DNA from: Pseudaminobacter soli (ex Li et al. 2025)
Lineage (GTDB): Bacteria; Pseudomonadota; Alphaproteobacteria; Rhizobiales; Rhizobiaceae
Direction of reading: 5' to 3'
Length of the DNA stretch: 64,000 bases
Assembly: GCF_003012705.1 (NCBI RefSeq)
Contig: NZ_PXYL01000007.1
Span: forward strand, 248,001-312,000
The position numbers and the translations under genes are program-made. Shown here piece by piece: positions 41,577 to 53,480 of this stretch. Every line of letters starts with the position of its first letter. The stretch's first letter is position 1. The notes beneath the pieces were generated by a model, which did no database searches, had not been told where the DNA came from, and saw only the letters and a list, made by a program, of their open reading frames with translations.

Positions 41577-41631
41577 TAGCCGCATTTGTGCGACGCCAGA
41601 CGATTCCGTCTGGCTGCAAAATGCTTTAGAA
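41577..41631 (-). repeat. 55-bp palindromic intergenic repeat, copy 2
   Basis: Inverted copy of the repeat at 18248-18302. The inner stem CCAGACG/CGTCTGG is perfect here. It abuts and slightly overlaps the stop of the dedA-like gene, and could act as its terminator. Confidence 0.75.
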
Positions 41632-42141
41632 GATTTGACGCAGAATGGAGCCGGGCGCCAGCAGCACGAAAGCCCAGACGATGGCCGAGGCGACATTGGC
41701 CAGTTGGAAGTGCAGGCTGCGCATGGCAAACATGCCGGCGAGCAGCGGCACGACGGCGCGGAAGGGGCCGAAGAACCGGCCGAAAAACACGCTCCACGGT
41801 CCCCAGCGATCGAAGAAGACGCGCCCGCGCTCGACCATGGCCGGATGCCTGGAAAGAGGCCAGACCTTCGTTGCAGAATCCTTGAAATGGTAGCCGAACA
41901 GGTAGGACAGCCAGTCGCCCACGATGGCGCCGAGCGCGGCGCCCAGCCACACCGGCCAGAAATCCAGCTCGCTTATGCCCACAAGCGCACCGATGCCGAT
42001 CAGGATGCCCCAGGCGGGTACCAAGAGCGATACGATCGCCATGGATTCAGCAAACGCCAGCGCGAACACAATGTAGGGCGCCCAGCTTGCGTTTTCCTGG
42101 GTGAAGGCGATGATCCCATTTACCAGCGTTTCGATGCTCAT
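41626..42141 (-). CDS. DedA family membrane protein
   Basis: 171 residues with about five hydrophobic segments. Family marks are GDWLSYLFGYHF and FFGRFFGPFRAVVPLLAGMF. DedA proteins are now linked to lipid-carrier flipping and envelope integrity. It is shorter than the usual 190-220 residues. It is leftward, with the repeat at its 3' end. Confidence 0.85.
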   Translation of the reverse strand: MSIETLVNGIIAFTQENASWAPYIVFALAFAESMAIVSLLVPAWGILIGIGALVGISELDFWPVWLGAALGAIVGDWLSYLFGYHFKDSATKVWPLSRHPAMVERGRVFFDRWGPWSVFFGRFFGPFRAVVPLLAGMFAMRSLHFQLANVASAIVWAFVLLAPGSILRQIF

Positions 42142-42352
42142 GCGTGCCTTTTAGAGGTTGAAAAGGTCCGCGTCGAGGCGCCGTCAGGGCGCGTTCGGCG
42201 GCGGGAATGCCCGGATATATGGAGGAAGACGTCGATATACAGGGCTGGCCCTCGCTCATTTTGCCAGGGTGACGATCTGCCACGCAGTCGTGATTGGAGC
42301 GACTGGTCTAGCGTGGCTATAAGCGGCGCAGACCTAAAGGGGCAATGAAAGC

Positions 42353-43099
42353 ATGGCGTTGGATGTCGGTTATCTGAGTGCGATCGGGGCGGGGGCGCTG
42401 TCGTTTCTGTCCCCCTGCGTCCTGCCTCTGGTGCCGCCTTATCTTTGCTATATGGCCGGCGTGTCGGTCGAGGATTTCCGCGCCGGCGAGGGCAAGGCCT
42501 CGCGGACTGGCACGCGCAATGCGCTGCTTTTCACCTCCCTTGCCTTTGTTCTCGGCTTTTCGACGGTCTTCGTAGCCCTTGGCGCCGGCGCCTCGACGAT
42601 AGGCCGCGTGCTGCGCGTCTGGCAGGAACCGCTGGCGATGGCGGCCGGTGTTCTTATCATCATCATGGGGCTCAATTTCCTCGGCGTCATCAAAATCCCG
42701 TTCCTGTCGCGCGAGGCGCGTTTCCAGGCGGAGGGCAAGCCGGCCAATGCCGTTGCCGCCTATGTCATGGGACTGGCCTTCGCGTTCGGCTGGACGCCCT
42801 GCATCGGACCGGTCCTCGGACCGATCCTGACGCTGGCCGGGGGGCGCGAGACTATGGGCGAGGGCGCTCTGCTGCTTGCCGCCTATTCGCTCGGCCTCGG
42901 AATACCGTTCCTGCTCGCGGCATTGTTCTCGGACAGCTTCATGCGCTTTCTCGGCCGTTTTCGCGTGCACCTCGGGCGCGTCGAAAAGGTAATCGGTGCG
43001 CTGCTCGTCGTCGCCGGCGTGCTGTTCCTGACCGGCGGCGTGCAGACCGCGTCCTACTGGCTGCTGGAGACGTTTCCCGTTCTCGGGCGGCTCGGCTGA
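42353..43099 (+). CDS. ccdA: CcdA-type cytochrome c biogenesis / thiol-electron carrier
   Basis: 248 residues with six or so hydrophobic segments, the DsbD membrane-domain fold. The two redox Cys lie in SFLSPCVLPLVPPY and GWTPCIGPVLGP. It passes electrons from thioredoxin across the membrane for cytochrome c maturation or protein disulfide reduction. No other ccm gene is nearby. Confidence 0.9.
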   Translation: MALDVGYLSAIGAGALSFLSPCVLPLVPPYLCYMAGVSVEDFRAGEGKASRTGTRNALLFTSLAFVLGFSTVFVALGAGASTIGRVLRVWQEPLAMAAGVLIIIMGLNFLGVIKIPFLSREARFQAEGKPANAVAAYVMGLAFAFGWTPCIGPVLGPILTLAGGRETMGEGALLLAAYSLGLGIPFLLAALFSDSFMRFLGRFRVHLGRVEKVIGALLVVAGVLFLTGGVQTASYWLLETFPVLGRLG

Positions 43100-43263
43100 C
43101 CCCGGCGCGATGAGTTGAAAATGGCCTAACAAGGCATAACGCCCTGCCAGCGTCATAATCCTTTGCAGATCGTGACCCGGGGCATTTGCAAAACCCCTTC
43201 GCATTCTTGCGAATCGTGCTCTAGAACTGAGCCGATTCTTCCCGTTCACTTTCGGAAATCGCC

Positions 43264-44613
43264 ATGACCGCACGTTCCTGCCTGTCGATCATCCTTGCCG
43301 CCGGTGAAGGCACTCGCATGAAAAGCGCCTTGCCCAAGGTGCTGCACAAGATTGCCGGCCTGCCGATGGTCGCGCATGTGACGCGCGCAGCCGAGGCCGC
43401 CGGCGCAGGCGATCTCGCGCTGGTCATCGGCCATGGCGCCGAACAGATGCGCGAGGCCGCGGCCTCCTTCGCACCGCGCGCCGAAACCTTCGTCCAGGCC
43501 GAGCGTCTCGGCACCGGACATGCCGTGCTTTCGGCGCGGTCCGCGATCGAACGAGGCTACGACGATATTCTGGTGATGTTCGGCGACACGCCGCTAGTCG
43601 ACGCGGAGGCGCTGCTGGCTGCCCGCAGGAAGCTTGCCGACGGGGCCGCGGTTGTGGTTGTCGGCTTCCGCCCGCCCAATCCGGCAGGTTATGGCCGTCT
43701 CATCGAAAAGGATGGGGAACTGATCGCCATCCGCGAGGACAAAGACTGCACCGACGAGGAAAGGCGAATCGGCTTCTGCAACAGCGGGTTGATGGCGATT
43801 GCGGGCAAGCATGCTCTCTCGCTGCTCGACAAGGTCGGCAACGACAATGCCAAGGGCGAGTATTATCTGACCGACGTCGTCGAGATCGCCCATGCCGCGG
43901 GGCTGAAGGTGGTCGCCACCGAGGCAAGCTACGATAGCGTGCTCGGCATCAACAACCGCGCCGAGCTCGCCGAGGCCGAGGCCATCTGGCAGAAGCGCAA
44001 GCGCCGCGAGGTCATGCTGTCCGGCGTGACCATGATTTCTCCGGAAACCGTTTTCTTCTCGCACGACACCGAGATCGACCCGGATGTGCTGATCGAGCCG
44101 AACGTCTATTTCGGCTCGGGCGTCGCCGTGGCCAGCGGCGCGATCATTCACGCCTTCAGCCATCTTGAAGGCGCAAATGTCGGCCCCCGCGCCGAGATCG
44201 GTCCGTTCGCGCGGCTGCGGCCGGGTGCGAACCTTCACGAAAAGGCCAAGGTCGGCAATTTCTGCGAGGTCAAGAAGGCCACGATCGAGGCGGGCGCCAA
44301 GGTCAACCACCTGACCTATATCGGCGACGCGCGTGTCGGTCCGGGCGCCAATATCGGCGCCGGCACCATCACATGCAACTATGATGGCTATTCGAAGTTC
44401 TTCACCGATATAGGCGCCGGCGCCTTCATCGGCTCGAACTCCTCGCTGGTCGCGCCCATCATGATCGGCGACCGCGCCTACATCGCTTCGGGAAGCGTGG
44501 TGACCGAGAATGTGCCTGAAGACGCCTTGGCCTTTGGCCGCGCCCGCCAGAAGACACTGCCAGAACGCGCCAAGCAGCTGCGTGAACGACGTGCCAGCGC
44601 AGCGAAAAAATAA
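43264..44613 (+). CDS. glmU: bifunctional GlcNAc-1-P uridyltransferase / GlcN-1-P acetyltransferase
   Basis: 449 residues. The N-terminal uridyltransferase shows [19 protein letters not shown]; the C-terminal left-handed beta helix starts about residue 250 and contains [22 protein letters not shown] and [14 protein letters not shown]. It makes UDP-GlcNAc for peptidoglycan and lipid A. It precedes glmS by 160 bp. Confidence 0.97.
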   Translation: MTARSCLSIILAAGEGTRMKSALPKVLHKIAGLPMVAHVTRAAEAAGAGDLALVIGHGAEQMREAAASFAPRAETFVQAERLGTGHAVLSARSAIERGYDDILVMFGDTPLVDAEALLAARRKLADGAAVVVVGFRPPNPAGYGRLIEKDGELIAIREDKDCTDEERRIGFCNSGLMAIAGKHALSLLDKVGNDNAKGEYYLTDVVEIAHAAGLKVVATEASYDSVLGINNRAELAEAEAIWQKRKRREVMLSGVTMISPETVFFSHDTEIDPDVLIEPNVYFGSGVAVASGAIIHAFSHLEGANVGPRAEIGPFARLRPGANLHEKAKVGNFCEVKKATIEAGAKVNHLTYIGDARVGPGANIGAGTITCNYDGYSKFFTDIGAGAFIGSNSSLVAPIMIGDRAYIASGSVVTENVPEDALAFGRARQKTLPERAKQLRERRASAAKK

Positions 44614-44642
44614 CTTCGACAGATTATTCCTACGCATGAGCC

Positions 44643-44675
44643 GAAGGGCCGGCGGGTCGCCCGGCTCGGCCCTTC
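44643..44675. terminator. GC-rich hairpin between glmU and glmS
   Basis: GAAGGGCCG and CGGCCCTTC flank an inner GGG/CCC stem. There is no T-run, so it may be a leader structure of glmS or a factor-dependent stop. It is not the glmS ribozyme. Confidence 0.5.
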
Positions 44676-44772
44676 CGGCTGATATGAAACGACACGCAAT
44701 GTGACTTTCTCCTGCCTGCGGCAGTCAGTAGACAGCCGCAGGGGCGAAATTCGGAATCGGGGCAAGCGAACG

Positions 44773-46596
<1,824 letters not shown>

Positions 46597-46678
46597 GCGG
46601 CCGCTCGGCCAAATTCGCTGTTCCAAAGGACGGTGTGCTTCACTAATGTTGCGCTGCAACCAGCGCGGCGGGTAAAGC

Positions 46679-47437
46679 ATGTCTGATACGCACAAGACCT
46701 CGGCGATGACCCGGTTGAGGAATTATTTCCTGACCGGCTTCGTCGTCTGCGCGCCGCTGGCGATCACGGCCTACATCGCCTGGTCGTTCATCGGCTGGGT
46801 CGATTCATGGGTAAAGCCCTACATTCCGGCCGACTACAACCCCGATACCTATCTCTCGGTCAGGGTGCCGGGGTTTGGCCTCATCGTGGCGCTGGTGCTG
46901 ATCACGCTGATCGGCTTCCTCACCGCCAACATCATCGGCCGCACGGTCATTTCGCTCGGCGAGCGCATCCTCGACCGCATGCCGCTGGTGCGCAGCATCT
47001 ACAAGGCGCTGAAGCAGATTTTCGAAACCGCGCTTTCGAACAAGAACGAGATGTTCCGCACCGTCGGCCTGGTCGAATATCCGCGCAAAGGCGTCTGGTC
47101 GCTCGTCTTCGTGGCCGGCGACAAGCGCACGGAAATCAATGAAAAGCTGGACGGCGACGCGGAGGACCCGCTGATTGGTGTGTTCATGCCCTGCACGCCC
47201 AATCCCACCACCGGCTTCCTGATGTATGTGCGCAAATCCGAGATCGTCGTCCTCGACATGAGCATAGAGGACGGCGCCAAGCTCATCGTCTCGGCCGGCC
47301 TCGTCGCGCCCGAGGTCAAGAAGGCGGTCAAGGCCAAGGGTGTCACGATCGACGGCGCGATCGGCAATCCGGCCTTGGCCGACGCCGATCAGCCCGCGCG
47401 CAGCAGCCTCACCGCCTCGTCGCGCCCGAACAAATAG
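46679..47437 (+). CDS. DUF502 membrane protein
   Basis: 252 residues with two membrane helices (about 17-37 and 60-85) and a soluble C-terminal half. Family marks are LRNYFLTGFVVCAPLAIT, PGFGLIVALVLITLIGFLTAN, MPLVRSIYKALKQI and PCTPNPTTGFLMYV. Function unknown. Its last 49 bases overlap the end of recG on the other strand. Confidence 0.88.
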   Translation: MSDTHKTSAMTRLRNYFLTGFVVCAPLAITAYIAWSFIGWVDSWVKPYIPADYNPDTYLSVRVPGFGLIVALVLITLIGFLTANIIGRTVISLGERILDRMPLVRSIYKALKQIFETALSNKNEMFRTVGLVEYPRKGVWSLVFVAGDKRTEINEKLDGDAEDPLIGVFMPCTPNPTTGFLMYVRKSEIVVLDMSIEDGAKLIVSAGLVAPEVKKAVKAKGVTIDGAIGNPALADADQPARSSLTASSRPNK

Positions 47438-49497
47438 AGCAGCGTCCGCACGGCTTGCCCGCGCTCGGTCTTCAGCTCCGGGTCGCGCGTGAGCAGCAAC
47501 CTCGCATCGTCGCGCGCGATTTCCAGCAAGTCCGCATGGGCCTCGATGCGTGCGACCTGGAATCCAGGCGTGCCGGACTGGCGCGTGCCAAGCAGCTCGC
47601 CTTCGCCGCGCAGCTTCAAGTCCTCCTCGGCGATGCGAAAACCGTCCTCCGTTTCGCGCATCACTGAAAGCCTGCGCTTGGCGGTTTCGCCCAGCGGGTC
47701 CTTGTAGAGCAGAACGCAGGTCGAGGCCTTGGAGCCGCGTCCGACTCGTCCGCGCAGCTGGTGAAGCTGCGCGAGGCCAAAGCGCTCGGCATGTTCGATG
47801 ACGATGATCGTGGCATCCGGCACGTCGACACCCACCTCGATGACGGTGGTGGCGATCAGGATGCGCGTTTCGCCCTCCTTGAAGGCGCGCATGGCTTCGT
47901 CCTTCTCCGCGCCCTTCATGCGCCCGTGGACGAGGCCGATCCGGTCGCCGAACACGGGTTTCAGCGATGAAAACCGCTCTTCGGCCGACATCAGCTCGAC
48001 CTCTTCGGACTCCTCCACGAGCGGACAGATCCAGTAAACTTTTTGACCCTCCGCGACGGCGTCGCGCATGCGCCCGACCAGTTCATTGAGGCGGTCGAAT
48101 GGCAAGGTGACGGTGCGGATCGGCTGGCGCCCGGCCGGCTTTTCGGTCAGGCGCGAAACGTCCATGTCGCCGAAGGCCGTCAGCACCAGCGTGCGTGGGA
48201 TCGGCGTCGCCGTCATCACCAGCATGTCGGGCGCATCGCCCTTGGCCGTCATGGCAAGCCGCTGATGCACGCCGAAGCGGTGTTGTTCGTCGATCACCGC
48301 AAGCGCCAGGTCCCGAAACTGCACCGTTTCCTGGAACAGCGCATGCGTGCCGACGACGAGATTGATCTCGCCATTCTCAAGCCCGGCCAAGATATCGGCG
48401 CGCTCGCGGCCCTTTTCGCGGCCGGTGAGGACCGCGATCCGCAAGCCGACCTTCTCGGCAAGTGGCGAAATGGACGCAAAATGCTGGCGGGCGAGAATTT
48501 CCGTCGGCGCCATCAGTGCCGCCTGTCCGCCGGCTTCCACCGCGCGAGCCATGGAAAGCAGCGCCACGACCGTCTTGCCCGACCCGACATCGCCCTGCAG
48601 CAGGCGCAACATGCGCTCCGGCTTCTGCAAATCGGCATCGATCTCGGTCAGCGCCTCGGTCTGCGAACGCGTCAGCTCATAGGGCAGGGCTTTTTTCAGC
48701 GCCGCGATCAGCTTGCCGTCGCCGGTCAGCGGCCGGCCGGAAAGCTTGCGTACGGTCGCCCGCACCAGCGCCAGCGAAATCTGCCCGGCCAGAAACTCGT
48801 CATAGGCGAGCCGCCGCCACGCCGCGCTGTCGGGCGAAACGTCGAGCGGGTCCGCCGGGTTGTGAATGCGCTGCAGCGCGTCGCGCATGGCGGGAAAAGT
48901 CTGCCGGCGCATCACGTCGGCGTCCTGCCACTCGGGCATTTCCGGCACGCGCTCCAGCGCCTGGCCAATGGCGCGGCGCAGCACTTTTGGCGACAGGCCC
49001 GCGGTGAGCGGATAGACCGGCTCGACCAGCGGCAGGCTGCCGGCCTCGGCCTTGCGCGCGATATGGTCCGGATGCACCATGCTCGGCCGGCCGTTGAACC
49101 ACTCCATGCGGCCGCTCACGATCACCTCTTCGCCCACAGGCAGCGCACGCTCCAGCCACGAGGCGTTGGCGTGGAAGAAGGTCAGCGCGATTTCGCCCGT
49201 CTCGTCGAAGGCGTAGACCCGGTAGGGCACCGACTTGTTGCCGCGTGGCGGCGGCATGTGGCGGTCCACCGTCACCTCCAGCGTCACGATGGCGCCCGAT
49301 GGCGCGAGCGCAATGCCGGGCCGGTTGCGCCGGTCGATCACCGAATTGGGCAGCGTAAAGACGAGATCGGCCGCGCGCGCCGGCCGGTCGCTGAGATCAG
49401 CAGGCACGATCTTGGCGATCAGGTCGGCTATTTTCGGCCCCACGCCGGCAAGCGAGGTGATCGGCACGAACAGCGGGTCGAGGAGGGAAGGGCGCAT
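47389..49497 (-). CDS. recG: ATP-dependent DNA helicase RecG
   Basis: 702 residues. Remodels stalled forks and Holliday junctions. The wedge/OB domain is followed by motor motifs LLQGDVGSGKTVVALL, MAPTEILARQHF, DEQHRFGV, MTATPIPRTL and QLRGRVGRGS. The ATG at 49497 (MRPSLLDPLF) is chosen; the frame extends 18 codons upstream without good support. It is divergent from sdhE. Confidence 0.96.
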   Translation of the reverse strand: MRPSLLDPLFVPITSLAGVGPKIADLIAKIVPADLSDRPARAADLVFTLPNSVIDRRNRPGIALAPSGAIVTLEVTVDRHMPPPRGNKSVPYRVYAFDETGEIALTFFHANASWLERALPVGEEVIVSGRMEWFNGRPSMVHPDHIARKAEAGSLPLVEPVYPLTAGLSPKVLRRAIGQALERVPEMPEWQDADVMRRQTFPAMRDALQRIHNPADPLDVSPDSAAWRRLAYDEFLAGQISLALVRATVRKLSGRPLTGDGKLIAALKKALPYELTRSQTEALTEIDADLQKPERMLRLLQGDVGSGKTVVALLSMARAVEAGGQAALMAPTEILARQHFASISPLAEKVGLRIAVLTGREKGRERADILAGLENGEINLVVGTHALFQETVQFRDLALAVIDEQHRFGVHQRLAMTAKGDAPDMLVMTATPIPRTLVLTAFGDMDVSRLTEKPAGRQPIRTVTLPFDRLNELVGRMRDAVAEGQKVYWICPLVEESEEVELMSAEERFSSLKPVFGDRIGLVHGRMKGAEKDEAMRAFKEGETRILIATTVIEVGVDVPDATIIVIEHAERFGLAQLHQLRGRVGRGSKASTCVLLYKDPLGETAKRRLSVMRETEDGFRIAEEDLKLRGEGELLGTRQSGTPGFQVARIEAHADLLEIARDDARLLLTRDPELKTERGQAVRTLLYLFGRDEAVRLLRAG

Positions 49498-49590
49498 GTT
49501 TGGCAGCTTATGCGCCGCGCGACCATGTGCAAGGCTGACAGGCCGCGTCATCCACGCTATATGCGCCGCTCGGCAATCAGGATGTGGAAG

Positions 49591-49878
49591 ATGACAGGCA
49601 CGACGCGATCAAGTGAGGGACTCGACACGCGCCGCCGCAAGCTGCTGTTCCGATCCTGGCACCGCGGCATGCGCGAGATGGATCTGATTCTCGGCACTTT
49701 CGCCGACACCACCATCCACGATCTGTCCGACGCCGAACTCGACGAATACGAAAAGCTGCTGGAACTGCAGGATGCAGACCTGCTTTCGTGGTTCACCGGC
49801 GAGAGCGCCATTCCGGTCGCGCAAGACACCGCAATCTATCGCAAGATACTGGCCCAGCGCCTGTCCATGAGCTTCTAG
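49591..49878 (+). CDS. sdhE: FAD assembly factor SdhE (DUF339)
   Basis: 95 residues. Attaches FAD to succinate dehydrogenase flavoprotein. The family motif is RSWHRGMREMDLILG with the R-G-x-x-E core, followed by acidic ELDEYEKLLELQDADLLSWF. ATGs at 49561 and 49582 are also possible starts. It lies between recG and mfd, one base before the mfd start. Confidence 0.9.
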   Translation: MTGTTRSSEGLDTRRRKLLFRSWHRGMREMDLILGTFADTTIHDLSDAELDEYEKLLELQDADLLSWFTGESAIPVAQDTAIYRKILAQRLSMSF

Positions 49879-49879
49879 G

Positions 49880-52800
49880 ATGAGCCTGATCAAGAAAATC
49901 GGCCTGCCGAAGAGCGGCACCGGCCAGTTCATCGTCGATGGCGTGGCCGATGGCTACGAGGCCTTCGCACTCGTCACCGCTGCGCTCGAGGCCGCGCCCG
50001 ACGGCCCCGTGATCTTCGTCGCCCGCGACGGTCAGCGCCTGCCAGCGATAACCGATGCGCTGGCCTTTGCCGCGCCGGAGCTGCCGGTGCTGGATTTCCC
50101 GGCCTGGGACTGCCTGCCCTATGACCGCGTGTCGCCCGGCGCCGATGCTGCAGCCCGGCGCCTCGACGCAATGGCCGCCATGGCTTCGCTAGCCAAGCAG
50201 CCGCACCGCGCCGTCATCCTCACCACGGCGAACGCGCTTCTCCAGCGCGTGCCGCCGGCCTCTGCCATCGAGGCGCAGACCTTCCATGCGCGGCCCGGCA
50301 ACCAGGTCGACATGAACGTACTGATCGCGCGGCTGGAGAATTCCGGCTTCGACCGCGTCGCGACCGTGCGCGAGGTCGGCGAATTCGCCGTGCGCGGCGG
50401 CATTCTGGACCTTTTCGCCCCGGGTGCGGACGAGGCGCTGCGGCTCGACTTCTTCGGCGACACGCTGGAATCGATCCGCGCCTTCGATGTGGCAACCCAG
50501 CGCACCACCGGCCAGCGCAATGCGCTGACCATGCAGGCGATGAGCGAGGTGGCGCTGACACCCGAAGCCATCAGCCGCTTCCGCCGCCAATATATCGAAG
50601 CCTTCGGCGCGCCGTCGCGCGACGATGGGCTCTATGCGGCCGTCACCGAAGGACGCCGCTTCGCCGGCATGGAACACTGGCTGCCCTTCTACTACGAGCG
50701 GCTGGAAACCATCTTCGATTACCTGCCTGACGCGCCGGTCGTGTTCGACCATCTGGCGCGCGAGGCGTTGGGCGAACGCCACACGCTGATTCTCGATTAT
50801 TACGAGTCGCGCCGCCATCCGGCGACGACGGGTGCGTTGAAAGAGGCGGTGCCCTACAAGCCGGTTCCCCCGGCCGAGATGTATCTGTCGCCCGACGACG
50901 TGGCGGCAGCCGTTGCCGACCGCATGGCGGTGGAATTCACGCCCTTCGACACGCCCGAAACCGGCGGCCGCAAGCTCTTGCATGCCGGCTCCAAGCCCGC
51001 ACGCGGCTTCGAGCTCGAACGCGCCGATCCGAACGTCAATGTCTTCGAGCGGGTCGTGAATTATGTCGGCGACCTGCGCGCGGCCAAGCGGCGCGTGCTC
51101 ATCGCCGGCTGGACGGAAGGCTCGCTCGACCGCCTGACGCAGATCCTGACCGAACATCAACTCGGCAACCTCAAATCTGTCGCGACGCTCGCCGATGTCG
51201 AAAAGCTCGGCCCGGGGCAGGCCGGTCTTTCGGTGCTGCCGCTCGAGGCCGGCTTCGAGACCGACGAACTCGTCGTCGTCGCCGAGCAGGACATTTTGGG
51301 CGACCGCCTGGTGCGCCGCTCCAAGAAGCGCAAGCGCGCTTCCGATTTCATCGCCGAAGCCGCGGCCCTTTCGGCAGGTGACATCGTCGTCCATGCCGAC
51401 CACGGCATCGGCCGCTTCGTCGGCCTGCGCACCATCGAGGCCGCCGGCGCGCCGCACGACTGCCTCGAAATCCACTATGCCGGCGACGACCGGCTATTCC
51501 TGCCGGTCGAGAACATCGAGCTTCTGTCGCGCTACGGCTCGGATTCGGCCGAGGCCACCCTCGACAAACTCGGCGGCGGTGCCTGGCAGGCGCGCAAGGC
51601 CAAGCTCAAGCGCCGCCTGCTCGACATGGCCGGCCAGCTGATAAAGCTCGCCGCCGAACGCCAGATGCGCTCGGCCCCCGTCATCAGCCCGCCGGATGGC
51701 GTCTATGGCGAGTTCGCCGCCCGCTTCCCCTACGAGGAGACGGACGACCAGCAGCGCGCCATCGACTCGGTCATGGACGATCTCTCGGCCGGCAAGCCTA
51801 TGGACCGCCTGGTCTGCGGCGATGTCGGCTTCGGCAAGACGGAAGTGGCGCTGCGCGCGGCTTTCCTCGCCGCCATGGAAGGGTTCCAGGTGGCGGTCGT
51901 GGTGCCCACCACGCTGCTCGCGCGCCAACATTTCAAGACCTTTTCGCAGCGCTTCGCCGGGCTTCCGGTGGTGGTGCGTCAGGCCTCGCGCATGGTCGGC
52001 TCCAAGGAGCTCGCTGAGACCAAGAAGGCAATTGCGGAAGGCACGGTCGACATCGTCGTCGGCACACACGCGCTGCTCGGCAACACGATCACCTTCAAGA
52101 ACCTCGGCCTGCTTATCATCGACGAGGAGCAGCACTTTGGCGTCAAGCACAAGGAGCGCCTGAAGGAACTCAAGAGCGACGTGCATGTGCTGACGCTGTC
52201 GGCAACGCCGATCCCGCGCACGCTGCAGCTGGCGCTCACCGGCGTGCGCGAGCTTTCGCTCATCGCCACACCGCCGGTCGACCGCATGGCGGTTCGCACC
52301 TTCATCTCGCCCTTCGACCCGCTCGTTGTGCGCGAGACGTTGCTGCGCGAGCGCTATCGCGGCGGCCAGAGCTTCTATGTCGTCCCGCGCATTACGGACC
52401 TTTCCGAGATCCGCGACTTCCTGCACGGCTCGGTGCCCGAGCTGAAGATCGCCACCGCCCACGGCCAGATGCCGGCGGGCGAGCTCGACGACATCATGAA
52501 TGCCTTCTACGACGGCCAGTACGACGTGCTCCTGTCGACCACGATCGTCGAATCCGGCCTCGACATCCCGACCGCCAACACGATGATCGTGCACCGGGCG
52601 GACATGTTCGGCCTCGCCCAGCTTTACCAGCTGCGCGGCCGCGTCGGCCGTTCCAAGCTGCGCGCCTATGCGCTGATGACCTTGCCGGCCAACAAGAAGC
52701 TGACCGACACCGCCGACCGGCGCCTCAAGGTGATGCAGTCGCTCGATACGCTGGGCGCTGGCTTCCAGCTCGCCAGCCACGACCTCGACATCCGCGGCGC

Positions 52801-53380
52801 CGGCAACCTGCTCGGCGAGGAACAGTCGGGCCACATCAAGGAAGTCGGCTTCGAGCTCTATCAGCAGATGCTGGAAGAGGCGGTGGCCGAGATCAAGGGC
52901 GATGGCGAAGCGCTGGACGGCGGCTGGTCGCCGCAGATCACCGTCGGCACGGCCGTCATGATCCCCGAAGGCTATGTGCCCGATCTGCAGCTGAGGCTCG
53001 CGCTCTACCGGCGCCTGGCCGATCTCGATTCGCCGGAAGAGATCGATGCGTTCGCAGCCGAGATGATCGACCGGTTCGGCCCGTTGCCTGAAGAGGTTCA
53101 GCATCTGTTGAAGATTGTCTTCATCAAGGCGCTCTGCCGCAAAGCCAATGTCGAGAAGCTCGACGCCGGCCCGAAGGGCGTCGTCATCCATTTCCGCAAG
53201 CGCGAATTCTCCAACCCTGCAGGGCTGGTGAAATTCATCGGCGAGCAGGGCTCGCTTGCCAAGATCAGGGCGGATCACTCCATCGTCTTCATCCGCGACT
53301 GGCCGAGCGCCGAAAAGCGCCTCGCCGGCTCGGCCGTGGTCATGACGCAGTTGGCGCGGCTGGTCGAAAAGGCTGCCTAG
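49880..53380 (+). CDS. mfd: transcription-repair coupling factor
   Basis: 1166 residues. Displaces stalled RNA polymerase and recruits UvrA. The N-terminal UvrB-like part is followed by the CarD-like RNAP-interaction domain (HADHGIGRFVGL, about residue 500), motor motifs VCGDVGFGKTEVALRAAF, DEEQHFGVKHKE, LSATPIPRTL and YQLRGRVGRSK, and the C-terminal TRCF domain. It is coupled to sdhE and complements uvrA and recG in the window. Confidence 0.97.
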   Translation: MSLIKKIGLPKSGTGQFIVDGVADGYEAFALVTAALEAAPDGPVIFVARDGQRLPAITDALAFAAPELPVLDFPAWDCLPYDRVSPGADAAARRLDAMAAMASLAKQPHRAVILTTANALLQRVPPASAIEAQTFHARPGNQVDMNVLIARLENSGFDRVATVREVGEFAVRGGILDLFAPGADEALRLDFFGDTLESIRAFDVATQRTTGQRNALTMQAMSEVALTPEAISRFRRQYIEAFGAPSRDDGLYAAVTEGRRFAGMEHWLPFYYERLETIFDYLPDAPVVFDHLAREALGERHTLILDYYESRRHPATTGALKEAVPYKPVPPAEMYLSPDDVAAAVADRMAVEFTPFDTPETGGRKLLHAGSKPARGFELERADPNVNVFERVVNYVGDLRAAKRRVLIAGWTEGSLDRLTQILTEHQLGNLKSVATLADVEKLGPGQAGLSVLPLEAGFETDELVVVAEQDILGDRLVRRSKKRKRASDFIAEAAALSAGDIVVHADHGIGRFVGLRTIEAAGAPHDCLEIHYAGDDRLFLPVENIELLSRYGSDSAEATLDKLGGGAWQARKAKLKRRLLDMAGQLIKLAAERQMRSAPVISPPDGVYGEFAARFPYEETDDQQRAIDSVMDDLSAGKPMDRLVCGDVGFGKTEVALRAAFLAAMEGFQVAVVVPTTLLARQHFKTFSQRFAGLPVVVRQASRMVGSKELAETKKAIAEGTVDIVVGTHALLGNTITFKNLGLLIIDEEQHFGVKHKERLKELKSDVHVLTLSATPIPRTLQLALTGVRELSLIATPPVDRMAVRTFISPFDPLVVRETLLRERYRGGQSFYVVPRITDLSEIRDFLHGSVPELKIATAHGQMPAGELDDIMNAFYDGQYDVLLSTTIVESGLDIPTANTMIVHRADMFGLAQLYQLRGRVGRSKLRAYALMTLPANKKLTDTADRRLKVMQSLDTLGAGFQLASHDLDIRGAGNLLGEEQSGHIKEVGFELYQQMLEEAVAEIKGDGEALDGGWSPQITVGTAVMIPEGYVPDLQLRLALYRRLADLDSPEEIDAFAAEMIDRFGPLPEEVQHLLKIVFIKALCRKANVEKLDAGPKGVVIHFRKREFSNPAGLVKFIGEQGSLAKIRADHSIVFIRDWPSAEKRLAGSAVVMTQLARLVEKAA

Positions 53381-53388
53381 GCAGTTAC

Positions 53389-53480
53389 CGCGCGAAGATG
53401 GGGATGAAATTCATCCCGCTTCGCGCGTAAGTTTCTGAAATCATTGGCTGCGAAACAAATTTGCAGCCCATTTCATCCCC
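53389..53480. repeat. nested palindromes after mfd
   Basis: CGCGCGAAG ... CTTCGCGCG (53389-53427) encloses GGGATGAA/TTCATCCC. GGGGATGAAAT at 53400-53410 recurs inverted at 53470-53480, and GGCTGC/GCAGCC lies between. It may end mfd transcription. Confidence 0.6.

Noticed and set aside
44614-44772. glmS ribozyme/riboswitch
   Set aside because: The glmS ribozyme is a Gram-positive feature, and only a simple GC hairpin is seen here.
48043-49590. Long open frame antisense to recG that runs into sdhE
   Set aside because: Only the last 95 codons show a protein family (SdhE); the rest is the shadow of recG.
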